A stretch of 64,000 nt of DNA from Xenorhabdus vietnamensis (lineage in GTDB: Bacteria; Pseudomonadota; Gammaproteobacteria; Enterobacterales; Enterobacteriaceae): NCBI RefSeq assembly GCF_002127535.1, contig NZ_MUBJ01000001.1, positions 248,001-312,000 of the forward strand, written 5' to 3'. The notes under the pieces are model-generated. The model made no database searches and was not told the DNA's origin. It saw only the letters and a program-made list of their open reading frames with translations. Below, piece by piece: positions 42,693-51,771 of the stretch (position 1 is the stretch's first letter; each line of letters starts with the position of its first letter). Both the position numbers and the translations under genes were made by a program.

Positions 42693-43493
42693 TTAGTTTT
42701 GCCAAAGTACGATTTTATCGAGCCATTTCACTGGAAGTATACGGCGCATTATTTTTACTGCATAAGTTAACAATGTAACAGAATAACGTAATTTGGGATT
42801 GGGACTTTCCAAAGCATGAATCAGTTTCGAAACCACGTTTTCAGGCTTAAGTGTGAAACGGCGAACAAGACCTGAGTTTTCAACCGGATGATCCTGCTGC
42901 GTCTGATTCACATTTTTTGTAAAGCGGGTATTGATTGGTCCCGGTTCAATCAGGCTAACTTTAATATCTGTTTTTGCCAGCTCCCCCCGCAAAGCATCTG
43001 ACCATGCTTCGAGTGCATATTTACTGGCTGCGTATGCTCCACGACCAGGCGTTGCAAGCAATCCCATAACCGAACTGGTCTGGACAATTCGTCCTGCACC
43101 ATAAGCACGTATGGCTGGCAGTAGTAAGCTGGTGAGTTGATGAGTACCAAAGAAATTAGTGGAAAATTGTTTTTCCATTTGCTCACGGGAAATGCTTTCC
43201 AATGGCCCATAAACAGCGAATCCGCCATTATTGAATAGTCCGAACAGACGACCGTTGGTTAATTCGATTACTGTTTTGGCTGCGCGTTCTACACTTTCTT
43301 TATTATCTAAATCCAATTCAATCGGTTCGAATCCTAATTCACGCATATGAGCTAAATCAGCGGGTTTTCGACAAGCTGCGAATACGCGGTAACCACGTTG
43401 ATGGAGTGTTTTGGCTGCTGCTAAGCCGATTCCACTAGAACATCCTGTAATAAGAATTGTCTTTTGCATAACTTTACCTGTTATCTGCATCAA
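42693..43493 (-). CDS. ybbO: short-chain dehydrogenase/reductase YbbO
   Basis: This NADP-dependent SDR is linked in E. coli to reduction of long-chain aldehydes. The Rossmann motif TGCSSGIGLA lies near residue 17, and the catalytic Tyr-x-x-x-Lys is GRGAYAASKYALEAW. The structural motif usually written NNAG reads NNGG here (LFNNGGFAVYGP), an Ala-to-Gly change of unknown effect. The C-terminus is hydrophobic. The start may be 43493 or the internal ATG at 43469, which matches the MQKxxLITGCSSG core. Confidence 0.92.
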   Translation of the reverse strand: MMQITGKVMQKTILITGCSSGIGLAAAKTLHQRGYRVFAACRKPADLAHMRELGFEPIELDLDNKESVERAAKTVIELTNGRLFGLFNNGGFAVYGPLESISREQMEKQFSTNFFGTHQLTSLLLPAIRAYGAGRIVQTSSVMGLLATPGRGAYAASKYALEAWSDALRGELAKTDIKVSLIEPGPINTRFTKNVNQTQQDHPVENSGLVRRFTLKPENVVSKLIHALESPNPKLRYSVTLLTYAVKIMRRILPVKWLDKIVLWQN

Positions 43494-43532
43494 TTTATGG
43501 AAATAAATGATTTACTATTAGAAATAATTTAC

Positions 43533-44168
43533 TTAAGGATAGTTGATGTATGCCGACAATCTGTTGGACATCCAATCAGCAATAAAAGGTTGTGCAGCTT
43601 GATTGGGGTGAAGCCCGTCATCTTGCATCCATTCCGGTTTGATAACAACGTGCTCCATAAAAAATGGCAGTAGAGGAATTTGATTGCGTTCAGCAAGTGT
43701 AGGATAAATTTCTGCAAAGGATTCGGTATAACGTTTTCCGTAATTAGGGGAAATTCGGATTTGCATTAACAACGGTTGTGCCCCGGCTTGTTTGACCAAA
43801 GTAATACCCTGTTGCAAATCTTGTTCTATGTTTTGAATGGGAAAACCACGCAGCCCATCATTTGCGCCAAGTTCTATCAGAACCCATTTGGGATTGTGCT
43901 GCTTCAATAATTCAGGCAAACGCTCAAGACCCTGCGCTACGGTATTGCCACTGATACTGCCGTTGACGATAACTGTTTTTTTGCCTGCTTGTTGCCATTG
44001 TTTTGCCATCAGCACAGGCCATGACTGCTCAACCGACAAACGATATCCGGCACTGAGGCTATCTCCCAATATAAGCAGAGTATCCGCAGCTGCGGCTCTG
44101 GCACTGCATAGCACCAACAATAAAAGGAAAAATACATGGCTGTAGAAAGTATTCTTGAAGTTCATCAT
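43533..44168 (-). CDS. tesA: periplasmic acyl-CoA thioesterase I/protease I/lysophospholipase TesA
   Basis: This is a GDSL (SGNH) hydrolase exported by a Sec signal ([20 protein letters not shown] followed by CSARAAAA). The catalytic serine is in LILGDSLSAG, the Gly in NGSISGNT, the Asn in ELGANDGLRG, and the Asp-His pair in DDGLHPNQ. The ATG at 44168 matches E. coli MMNF; a frame from 44189 is longer. Its 5' end overlaps the divergent ybbA start by about 33 bp, an arrangement also found in E. coli. Confidence 0.94.
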   Translation of the reverse strand: MMNFKNTFYSHVFFLLLLVLCSARAAAADTLLILGDSLSAGYRLSVEQSWPVLMAKQWQQAGKKTVIVNGSISGNTVAQGLERLPELLKQHNPKWVLIELGANDGLRGFPIQNIEQDLQQGITLVKQAGAQPLLMQIRISPNYGKRYTESFAEIYPTLAERNQIPLLPFFMEHVVIKPEWMQDDGLHPNQAAQPFIADWMSNRLSAYINYP

Positions 44169-44822
44169 CTCACTAAACGTGTAGGCCAAGGGGAACAGGT
44201 AATTAATATATTGCAGGGTATTGAGTTGGTTGTCGAGCCAGCACAGACAATTGCATTAATTGGCGAATCAGGTTCAGGGAAGTCAACACTTCTGGGCATT
44301 ATTGCTGGATTGGATGATGGCAGCGGGGGAGACGTTCATTTGTTGGGGCAGAATCTCAGTCGCATGAATGAAGAACAGCGGGCGCAGTTAAGGGCAAAAA
44401 ATGTGGGTTTTGTTTTCCAGTCGTTTATGTTGATCCCAACCCTGAACGCGCTGGAGAATGTTCAACTTCCGGCATTGTTGCGTGGCGAACCGGAGCACCA
44501 AAGTCGCAAACAGGCCATTGAATTACTTGAACAGTTGGGATTGGGAAAACGCCTGAAACACATGCCGGTTCAACTTTCAGGCGGTGAACAACAGCGGGTG
44601 GCTTTGGCTAGGGCGTTTTGTACCCGTCCCAAAATTTTGTTTGCAGATGAACCAACAGGCAACCTTGATCGCCAGACAGGTGATCGCATTGCTGATTTAT
44701 TGTTTTCTCTCAATCATGACTACGCAACGACGTTGATTTTGGTAACTCATGACAGTCAGCTTGCTGCCCGTTGTCAGCGTCGTTTACGTCTGGTGGATGG
44801 AAAATTGCAGGAGGAAGCATGA
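44136..44822 (+). CDS. ybbA: ABC transporter ATPase YbbA
   Basis: This is a LolD/MacB-type ATPase that pairs with the YbbP permease. The 228 aa show Walker [12 protein letters not shown]-loop [17 protein letters not shown], signature [15 protein letters not shown], Walker [13 protein letters not shown] and the H-loop VTHD. Its stop overlaps the ybbP ATG (ATGA). The transported substrate is unknown; the family moves lipids or acts as a mechanotransmission exporter. Confidence 0.93.
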   Translation: MAVESILEVHHLTKRVGQGEQVINILQGIELVVEPAQTIALIGESGSGKSTLLGIIAGLDDGSGGDVHLLGQNLSRMNEEQRAQLRAKNVGFVFQSFMLIPTLNALENVQLPALLRGEPEHQSRKQAIELLEQLGLGKRLKHMPVQLSGGEQQRVALARAFCTRPKILFADEPTGNLDRQTGDRIADLLFSLNHDYATTLILVTHDSQLAARCQRRLRLVDGKLQEEA

Positions 44823-47251
44823 TCTGGCGCTGGTTTTGGCGTGAATGGCGCACACCATCTCTCTTGATTGTTTGGTTATCCCTGACATTGGCGGTGGCTT
44901 GTGTGTTGGCATTAGGTCGTATCAGTGATCGCATTGATCAGAGTGTACATTATCAAAGCCGTGATTTTCTGGCGGGTGATATTGTCCTACGGGCTTCGTA
45001 TCCGGTTGATGCAACTTGGTTGAGAAGAGCACAAGAGCAGGGGTTGACCTTAAGTCGCCAGATCTCATTTTCGACCATGACGTATGCGGGAGATATTCCA
45101 CAATTGGCTCAGGTGAAAGCCGCAGATAAATATTATCCTCTGTATGGTGAACTGGAAACCAATCCGCGCGGATTGAAACCGGAGAAAGGCTCTGTGCTGG
45201 TGGCTCCGAGATTGCTGGCACTGTTGGGAGTTAAGGTTGGAGATAATCTTGATGTAGGGGATACCACGTTGAAGATTAGCGGAGAATTGTTGCAAGAGCC
45301 TGACAGCGGTTTCAGTCTATTCCAGATTTCTCCCCGAATTTTAATCAATATTGATGATGCTCAGGCAACAGGTGCGATTCAACCCGGCAGCCGCCTGACT
45401 TACCGTTATATGTTCGCGGGTTCACCTGACACGATCCAATCATTCAAGAAATTCGTTGATCCACAAATAAAAGCGGATCAACGTTGGCTGACATTGAAAC
45501 AGGATAATGGCGTAATGGCGCAGTCCATTGAGCGTGCCCAGCAATTTTTATTGTTGTCAGCTTTGTTGACATTGTTGCTTGCTGTCGCTGCGATGGCAGT
45601 TTCCATGGCGCATTATTGCCGTAGCAGGCATAATCTGATAGCCATTCTGAAAACACTGGGGGCAGGACGTTGGGCCTTGCGTCAATGGATCATTGGGCAA
45701 TGGTTGGTAATATTGCTTGCTGCCATAGCGGTAGGCTCCATCTTAGGCTTGGCTTTTGAATCCGTATTAATTCACATTTTGGCTGGGATGTTACCTAAGG
45801 TATTACCGGCAGCGGGAATGTGGCCGTGGGTATGGGCGATAAGTGCCCTGTTTGGTATTGCAGTGTTAGTGGGAGTTCGCCCTTATCGTCAATTAATGGC
45901 TACTCAGCCTTCACGGGTGTTGAGAAGTGATGTAACGGCATTCATCTGGCCATTGCGCTATTATTTGCCTGTGGTAGCGCTAATGATAACAGGGGGATTG
46001 GTATTATTGGCAGGTACTCAGCCTTTGTTATGGTCACTATTGGCAGGTGTGCCGATTATTGCGTTGTTTTTGGCGTTATTGGGATGGGTGGGATTATGGT
46101 TGCTGCGCCGTGTGACGTTCCGTCAGCTAAGCCTGCGTCTGGCGGTCAATCGGTTACTGTGTCGCCCGTTTCAGACCATGACCCAATTGGCAGCATTTTC
46201 CTTTTCATTTATGTTACTGGCTTTGCTTATTATGGCAAGGGGGGATTTATTGAGTCGATGGCAGCAGCAATTGCCGCCGGATAGCCCTAATTATTTCCTG
46301 ATTAACATGACCCAACCGCAAATTGCTCAAGTTAATGGTTTACTGACCAAATATCAGGTACAGCCTACCGATTTTTATCCTGTAGTATTGGCGCGCTTGA
46401 CGGAAGTCAATGGACAATCTGCGATTGAATGGGCTGCTGAAAAACATCCTAATAGTACGACAGTACGCCGCGAATTAAATTTAACATGGAAAACAGAACT
46501 GCCGCCTTTTAATACCTTGATTACGGGTACATGGCCGCCAAAACCGAACGAAGTTTCCATAGAGCAAGGTGTGGCTGAACAGTTGCAAATCAAGTTAGGA
46601 GACAGGCTTACATTTACGGGAAATACCCGAACACTTCACGCCACAGTAAGCAGTATTCGCAAGGTGGATTGGGAAAGTATAAATCCGAACTTTATTTTTA
46701 TCTTCTCCAAAGAATCGTTGGAAAACCAGCCCGCAATGTGGCTGACCAGCTTTCATTATGAAGGAGATGGGCGGCTGTTAACGGAAATTAACCGTGATTT
46801 CCCGACCGTTAACGTGTTAGATATTGGTTCGATAATCAAACAAGCACAAGGTATTTTGCAGCAAGTGAGCAAGGCTTTGGAAATTATGGTTGTTCTGGTT
46901 ATGGTTTGTGGCGGGTTGCTTCTACTGGCACAAATTCAGGTTGGAATGAGCCAGCGACAACTTGAATTGGTGGTATACCGTACATTGGGAGCGAGCAAAA
47001 AACTGTTGCGTCGCACATTATGGAGTGAGTTTGCATTACTTGGTTTTATGGCAGGTTTGGCGGCGGCATTTGGTGCAGAAATCGCACTTTGGTTGTTGCA
47101 GACTCAGGTCTTTGATTTTCCATGGCAACCTCAATGGCTGATGTGGCTTTTGCTGCCCATCATCAGTAGCTTGTTGCTTTCAGTATGTGGTGGTTGGTTG
47201 GGCGTTAGGCTATTACGGAAGCAAGGACAATATCGGCGTTTGCCTGAATAA
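44819..47251 (+). CDS. ybbP: MacB/FtsX-family ABC permease YbbP
   Basis: This is a large inner-membrane permease of 810 aa (E. coli 804) with about ten helices and periplasmic domains. The N-terminus [22 protein letters not shown] and two FtsX cores (AILKTLGAGRWALRQWI and VVYRTLGASKKLLRRTLWSE) are seen. The ATG at 44819 has AGGAGGAAGC upstream and overlaps the ybbA stop. With YbbA it forms a type VII-like ABC complex. Confidence 0.93.
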   Translation: MIWRWFWREWRTPSLLIVWLSLTLAVACVLALGRISDRIDQSVHYQSRDFLAGDIVLRASYPVDATWLRRAQEQGLTLSRQISFSTMTYAGDIPQLAQVKAADKYYPLYGELETNPRGLKPEKGSVLVAPRLLALLGVKVGDNLDVGDTTLKISGELLQEPDSGFSLFQISPRILINIDDAQATGAIQPGSRLTYRYMFAGSPDTIQSFKKFVDPQIKADQRWLTLKQDNGVMAQSIERAQQFLLLSALLTLLLAVAAMAVSMAHYCRSRHNLIAILKTLGAGRWALRQWIIGQWLVILLAAIAVGSILGLAFESVLIHILAGMLPKVLPAAGMWPWVWAISALFGIAVLVGVRPYRQLMATQPSRVLRSDVTAFIWPLRYYLPVVALMITGGLVLLAGTQPLLWSLLAGVPIIALFLALLGWVGLWLLRRVTFRQLSLRLAVNRLLCRPFQTMTQLAAFSFSFMLLALLIMARGDLLSRWQQQLPPDSPNYFLINMTQPQIAQVNGLLTKYQVQPTDFYPVVLARLTEVNGQSAIEWAAEKHPNSTTVRRELNLTWKTELPPFNTLITGTWPPKPNEVSIEQGVAEQLQIKLGDRLTFTGNTRTLHATVSSIRKVDWESINPNFIFIFSKESLENQPAMWLTSFHYEGDGRLLTEINRDFPTVNVLDIGSIIKQAQGILQQVSKALEIMVVLVMVCGGLLLLAQIQVGMSQRQLELVVYRTLGASKKLLRRTLWSEFALLGFMAGLAAAFGAEIALWLLQTQVFDFPWQPQWLMWLLLPIISSLLLSVCGGWLGVRLLRKQGQYRRLPE

Positions 47252-47289
47252 TATTCACTATATAAAAATAAACCAACCAAGTTAAAAAT

Positions 47290-47314
47290 AAACCTCGTTA
47301 AAATAACGAGGTTT
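47290..47314. terminator. bidirectional terminator after ybbP
   Basis: AAACCTCGTT-AAAAT-AACGAGGTTT is a perfect 10-bp stem with A- and T-ends. It lies between ybbP and the convergent monooxygenase gene. Confidence 0.82.
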
Positions 47315-47337
47315 ATCATTTGAAAGGCTGGATATTA

Positions 47338-48396
47338 TCAGGCAAATTCTGCTCTTAATCTGGGTAGGATCTGATCCCCAAAAATTGTTAATCCTTTGAT
47401 GTAATCGGGGAAAATCAACATCACACCATCCAAATCACAGTTACGCATTAAATCTGTCAGTTGTCTGTAGCAGGTATCCGGTGTACCAATGGCAGTATGA
47501 GTCATAAAGGCATTTTGCGAACGTTCAACCATCGCATTGCTTTTTCCATCCATATCAACCCCAAAACTGTGCATCATATTTTTGACGGCTTTTACATCCA
47601 AACCTTGACGGTAGAATTGGGCGAGTGTTTCAGCATAGGCATCTGTTTCAGCGCAAATCACGGTACACATGCAGAATGTTTTGGTTGTTGTGTTGTACTC
47701 AGCGGCGATGCGTTTGGCGGTTAAACTGATATTGCGGGTTTCTGTCTCATCTTTGCCACCGATAAAACACACATCGGTATGGCGTACACTGAAACGCAGC
47801 CCTTGCTCGGATTGGCCAGCACAAACGAGATAAGGACGAGGAAGGGAAAGAGGCTTAGGTTCAGAAACGCACTGCTTCAAATGAAAGTAAGTGCCATCAT
47901 GGTCTACCTGTTTTTCACACCAAAGACGTTTAATCAACTGAGTCCATTCTTCGGTCATGGCATAGCGCTGGTCATGGTCCAAACTATTATCCCATTCCCC
48001 CATTTGTTCAAATTCATCCCTGAATGAACCTGAAACAATATTCAGCCCGGCACGACCTTGACTAATGTGATCCAGCGTAGCGATCATTTTGGCGGTAACA
48101 GCCGGATTATGCAGTCCGGCATGAACAGTGGCGATCAATTTTGCGCGATGAGTGACTTCGGCAATGCCTGCCATCATTGTGACGGATTCGAGTGAGCAAC
48201 CCCAATGATCTGTTTCACCGCCAAACCCGCGCCATTTTCCCATGGACATAATGAAATCAAGGCCAATATGATCGGCCAGAATGGCAGCTTCACGGTTTTG
48301 CTTATAAGACGCATCCAGTGGCGGCGTGTTTTTGGAGATGATCCACCCACCTTTGGCTATGGGCAAAAATACACCGAACTCTTTCTTTGACATCAT
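47338..48396 (-). CDS. RutA-like LLM-class flavin-dependent monooxygenase
   Basis: This is a 352-aa luciferase-like (two-component, FMNH2-dependent) monooxygenase. It aligns by eye with RutA, which oxidatively opens the uracil ring: FGVFLPIAKGGWIIS against IGVFVPIGNNGWLIS, GKWRGFGGETDHWGCSLES against KLRGFGGKTEFWDHNLES, VSGSFRDEFEQMGEW against VTGWQKPEYEQMGIW, and CAGQSEQG against CAGQSDAG. Similarity is moderate, so the substrate may be another N-heterocycle. No flavin reductase partner is in the window. It is the last gene of a probable porin-permease-oxygenase operon, 39 bp after the MFS gene, with an AGGA ribosome binding site. Confidence 0.82.
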   Translation of the reverse strand: MMSKKEFGVFLPIAKGGWIISKNTPPLDASYKQNREAAILADHIGLDFIMSMGKWRGFGGETDHWGCSLESVTMMAGIAEVTHRAKLIATVHAGLHNPAVTAKMIATLDHISQGRAGLNIVSGSFRDEFEQMGEWDNSLDHDQRYAMTEEWTQLIKRLWCEKQVDHDGTYFHLKQCVSEPKPLSLPRPYLVCAGQSEQGLRFSVRHTDVCFIGGKDETETRNISLTAKRIAAEYNTTTKTFCMCTVICAETDAYAETLAQFYRQGLDVKAVKNMMHSFGVDMDGKSNAMVERSQNAFMTHTAIGTPDTCYRQLTDLMRNCDLDGVMLIFPDYIKGLTIFGDQILPRLRAEFA

Positions 48397-48435
48397 TATT
48401 TCCTTATTTGTACGTTATTTCAGTTCATTTTCATC

Positions 48436-49713
48436 CTATTCAGTAAATTGAGTATCTTTGATTGAGTGCTTTCCCATTTTCTGAGCAGGTGGTTTCATCA
48501 TCAATGTTACGACAAGAACAACAAATACGGGGATAGCAATAATTAAAAATGCTGAAGTAAAACTGCCTGAATAATCCTTGATGGCACCAGCTAAAAAAGG
48601 AGCCAGACATGCCAGCGTGGAAAACAGGTTCATGATTGAAAACAGTTCCAGATAAGGCTTGCGGCCAAAATAGTTCGCCAGCAATACACTGGAAGCGAGG
48701 AAAGTCATGCCATACCCCATCCCGACAAACACCGTAAATGCAATTAAAAATGGCCATGAAGAGGCAATGCTCAGTGCAATTAAACCAAGAATGATGATGG
48801 CCAGACTACCAATCAGTAACTTTTTCGAATCTATCCACTCTCCGACCGCACCACCTGCCAGTCTGGAAAACGCATTGATAAAGGCCATTGTACTTAGTAA
48901 TCCAGCGGCGATGGTTTCGCTGAAACCATTTTCAATAATATGGGCAACTGCAAAGCTATTGACTGTAATACCACACCATAAAAATGCGGTATAAGTTGCG
49001 GCTATTATATAGAACTGCCATGTCCGCAGAGCTTGATGTGCCGTCCAACGTTGCTTGGTACGATAAATGTTGGGGTTATCCTGACTGTTATGTTTTTGGT
49101 TTACGGCCTTAGCATGAGCGACTTCCCGTTTTCCCTCCTGAAGAGTAATAATTGTCAGAATAACGAAAATGGAGAGGGCAATGGCGGAAATCATCCAATG
49201 CATTCGCCATGTTCCCCAAACACGGGTTGCCAGAAAGTAGATCCACGGGCCTACAACGCCTCCCAATCCCCCTATTGTGAAATAGAAACCAAAAGCAAGG
49301 GATTGTCTCTCATATAGCCGTGAAATCACATAAGTGCCCGGAACTGTTGCCAAAAAGGTAAAGCCGATACCAATTAAAGACGCACCAATAAAATATGATG
49401 AAATAGCGTGCGTGTAATAAAGGTTGTAGAAACCAGCCAGAAAAATCAGCAGGCCGATGGACAGAGTGAAACGAACACCAACTTTACGAATGAATACCGT
49501 TGGCAGAAAACTGGATAGCCCACATGTCAGGCCAAGCAGCGTGAACCCTAAACCAGCATTTGTCCAGCTCCAGCCCAGTTCATTAATCATACTGGGCAGG
49601 ACAACACCTAATGACGTAAAGGTTGTTGCTGTGGACAAAAAATAGACCATGCCTAAAAGTATCAGCAAAAACCACTGATAAGAACGCCCGAATTTGTCGT
49701 GTTGAATGGACAT
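48436..49713 (-). CDS. MFS transporter linked to the RutA-like monooxygenase
   Basis: This is a 425-aa, twelve-helix major facilitator with MSIQHDKFGRSYQWFLL leading into TM1. GVVLPSMINELGWSWTNAGLGFTLLG resembles oxalate/formate- and monocarboxylate-type antiporters (OFA family). The loop motif RLAGGAVGEWIDSKK is present. The chosen ATG at 49713 has GGGGT upstream; an ATG at 49752 is in frame. It sits between a Tsx-like channel gene and the monooxygenase gene, so it probably imports that enzyme's substrate. This role is inferred from context. Confidence 0.82.
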   Translation of the reverse strand: MSIQHDKFGRSYQWFLLILLGMVYFLSTATTFTSLGVVLPSMINELGWSWTNAGLGFTLLGLTCGLSSFLPTVFIRKVGVRFTLSIGLLIFLAGFYNLYYTHAISSYFIGASLIGIGFTFLATVPGTYVISRLYERQSLAFGFYFTIGGLGGVVGPWIYFLATRVWGTWRMHWMISAIALSIFVILTIITLQEGKREVAHAKAVNQKHNSQDNPNIYRTKQRWTAHQALRTWQFYIIAATYTAFLWCGITVNSFAVAHIIENGFSETIAAGLLSTMAFINAFSRLAGGAVGEWIDSKKLLIGSLAIIILGLIALSIASSWPFLIAFTVFVGMGYGMTFLASSVLLANYFGRKPYLELFSIMNLFSTLACLAPFLAGAIKDYSGSFTSAFLIIAIPVFVVLVVTLMMKPPAQKMGKHSIKDTQFTE

Positions 49714-49767
49714 TGTGACCCCATCAAGGATATAAACCATTAAAAACAGCACTATTTTATGTGTTTA

Positions 49768-50580
49768 TCAGAAAAAGCTGTATCGAATAAACACCCCATA
49801 GCTAAACTGATTCGTGCGAAAGTTAGATGTATCTTTTATTTTGTACTTATTTTTGACCGGATTTACGACAACACCGGTCCACAGATGACCAGCTTGATAC
49901 CCTAATTTTTTCCCTAAGTCATAATGCAGCTCAGGTTTGAAATCGATCATTTCGGGGTTATCACCTAAACCCAGTGTATAATCGAAAGTCCCTACGATGC
50001 GGAAATCCCCCAGTTGATTACTGAAAGGAATACCATAGTCAATATGGATGCGCTGATCATTCCAGCTTCCATTGGCATTATTTTCAAAGTAAAAAATGGT
50101 GCGCAACCAACTGAATCCACCCACTTGCCAATCAAGGCTGATACCGGGGAAATAGTCATATTTTACATTTTTGGTTTTAGCTATCCACTGAGCAAACAGC
50201 ACATCTTTTAATGGGCCATAGGAAAGATCATAGCCTGTGATTTTACTGGCACTGAGTCTTGGTACGAATTTACAGTAATAGGTACTTTTATCGCCTTTGT
50301 AGTCATGTTGCAGAGAATTTTGCCAAATGCTGTAGACATACATATCGCCAATCTTGTAATCACCAAAGGCTTCTACAATAGGTGAAATGGTTTTTTGAGG
50401 ATCAATTTTATTTTCGAATTGGAAGTAAAGGCTGGTATCGATGGATTGATAATTGACAAAGCCTTCTGCTTGCACTTGTGTGGAAAAAAGAAAGTAGAGT
50501 GGAATAGCATATAAACCAGCTGTTGTGGCTGTCATCGACCTCAAGGTGTTATTGATTTCCTGTTTCCTTAGCAATAGCAC
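49768..50580 (-). CDS. Tsx/OmpK-family nucleoside-channel-like outer-membrane protein
   Basis: A signal sequence ends near LFSTQVQA-E, and a beta-barrel with alternating aromatic residues ends in GVFIRYSFF, the terminal-Phe rule for outer-membrane barrels. PRLSASKITGYDLSYGPLKDVLFAQWI parallels E. coli Tsx ([24 protein letters not shown]) when read in parts. Tsx passes nucleosides. The frame begins at GTG 50580 with GGGGAG eight bases before; an ATG at 50535 is an alternative start. First gene of the porin-MFS-monooxygenase operon. It is 270 aa. Confidence 0.8.
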   Translation of the reverse strand: MLLLRKQEINNTLRSMTATTAGLYAIPLYFLFSTQVQAEGFVNYQSIDTSLYFQFENKIDPQKTISPIVEAFGDYKIGDMYVYSIWQNSLQHDYKGDKSTYYCKFVPRLSASKITGYDLSYGPLKDVLFAQWIAKTKNVKYDYFPGISLDWQVGGFSWLRTIFYFENNANGSWNDQRIHIDYGIPFSNQLGDFRIVGTFDYTLGLGDNPEMIDFKPELHYDLGKKLGYQAGHLWTGVVVNPVKNKYKIKDTSNFRTNQFSYGVFIRYSFF

Positions 50581-51045
50581 TTGGTGTCTCCCCGTTATCT
50601 TATCGACATTGATTTTAAGATGAAGGGTATATAAAAAATTGAACGAATTGTCTATTGCTTAAAAGAAAATAGGCAGTTATTGAAGGTAGTTTAGCTAGCC
50701 TTAAGGTTAGTGTGTAATATTCTTTAGATAATATAGATAGCGCTATTATTTATTGAGGTTTTTATTTGCATCCAATGCATTTTAAATCTCATGTTATTTT
50801 TTATTTGAGAGGTGATTGGTGTGTTTTACTTAGGTTTATTTAAATGAAAGTGATTTATAAAAATTGTATCTCATGTACTGAGTGATTCTATGAATCATGT
50901 GGATTGTTTATGTTTATTTAATGTAAGTCACGCAGTGAAAATAATCGTGTATATCTTTTGGATTTATTATGGAAAATCTAAATGTAGAAGGTAATATGTA
51001 ACAAAATTAATTTTGTTACTTACCATTTGGATCAAGAGGAATATC
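50581..51045. other. AT-rich divergent promoter region
   Basis: These 465 bp separate the divergent Tsx-like operon and the riboflavin-synthase-like gene. No gene is supportable. I looked for an FMN riboswitch (RFN element), expected for many riboflavin genes, and do not see its conserved helices. Runs such as TTTATTTATTGAG and TGTTTATTTAATG are AT-rich, which would suit H-NS/Hha silencing. No regulator gene lies adjacent. Confidence 0.45.
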
Positions 51046-51669
51046 ATGTATACAGGCATAGTACAAGGTAAAGAGCGAGTATTATCACTTAATAAAAATA
51101 ATGGTTTTAGCACTCTGGAAATCAGCAATAACAATCGTTTTTTAGACGATGTTACAGTCGGAGCGAGTGTCGCAATAGATGGCACATGCTTGACCGTGAC
51201 CAAATTTAGTGAGGATAGCGTTTATTTTGATATTTCTGATTTTACAACAGATACCACAACGTTAAAATTTCTCTCGATTAACGATGAAGTTAACATCGAG
51301 CGATCACACCAGATGCATAAAGAAAATGGCGGGCATAGTCTTTATGGGCATGTAGAAGGAATAGCTGAAGTCATGGAGTTTAACGCAATCGGTGAGACTT
51401 ATCGATTAGTTATCCGAATCCCTCAAGATAATATTAAATATTTTTTCCTTAAAGGTTTTATTGGGTTGCATGGTTGTAGTTTAACAATCAATGATATTGA
51501 TGAAGAAAACAAGACGATTGCTTTAAACCTGATCCCGGAAACATTAAGAATGACCAATCTCAGCAATATTAAGGTAGGTGATTTCTTAAATTATGAAATA
51601 GATCAAACGACCAGAACAATTGTGGATACATTATCCCGCACGCTTTCATCTCAAATACGATCATCTTAA
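51046..51669 (+). CDS. riboflavin synthase-like protein (possible lumazine/flavin-binding paralogue)
   Basis: This is a 207-aa two-lobe protein of the riboflavin synthase alpha/lumazine-protein superfamily, starting MYTGIVQGKERV. The C-lobe keeps the synthase motifs KGFIGLHGCSLTI and LIPETLRMTNL, and GGHSLYGHVEG is present. The N-lobe keeps GTCLTVT, but the expected ETLRxTxL reads TDTTTLKFL after VYFDIS, closer to what lumazine proteins show (VYFDI...TTTFDGL in Photobacterium LumP). It could be a second active RibE, a flavin/lumazine carrier, or an intermediate. An AGAGGA ribosome binding site precedes the ATG. It is divergent from a flavin-monooxygenase operon. Confidence 0.8.
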   Translation: MYTGIVQGKERVLSLNKNNGFSTLEISNNNRFLDDVTVGASVAIDGTCLTVTKFSEDSVYFDISDFTTDTTTLKFLSINDEVNIERSHQMHKENGGHSLYGHVEGIAEVMEFNAIGETYRLVIRIPQDNIKYFFLKGFIGLHGCSLTINDIDEENKTIALNLIPETLRMTNLSNIKVGDFLNYEIDQTTRTIVDTLSRTLSSQIRSS

Positions 51670-51711
51670 ATACGTTCAAGAATGTAATAATTTTTAACAG
51701 TATTAGAATGG

Positions 51712-51747
51712 GAAGTGGTAGCTTATTTTTAATTATTACCACTTCCT
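51712..51747. terminator. hairpin between the riboflavin-synthase-like gene and purK
   Basis: GGAAGTGGTA (51712-51721) and TACCACTTCC (51738-51747) form a perfect 10-bp stem between convergent genes. The loop is T-rich but no T-run follows the stem, so termination is only likely. Confidence 0.5.
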
Positions 51748-51771
51748 TGAGCTGACAATCTAAATGATAGA

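Noticed and set aside
50581-51045. FMN riboswitch ahead of the riboflavin-synthase-like gene
   Set aside because: None of the conserved RFN segments could be found in this AT-rich spacer on either strand.
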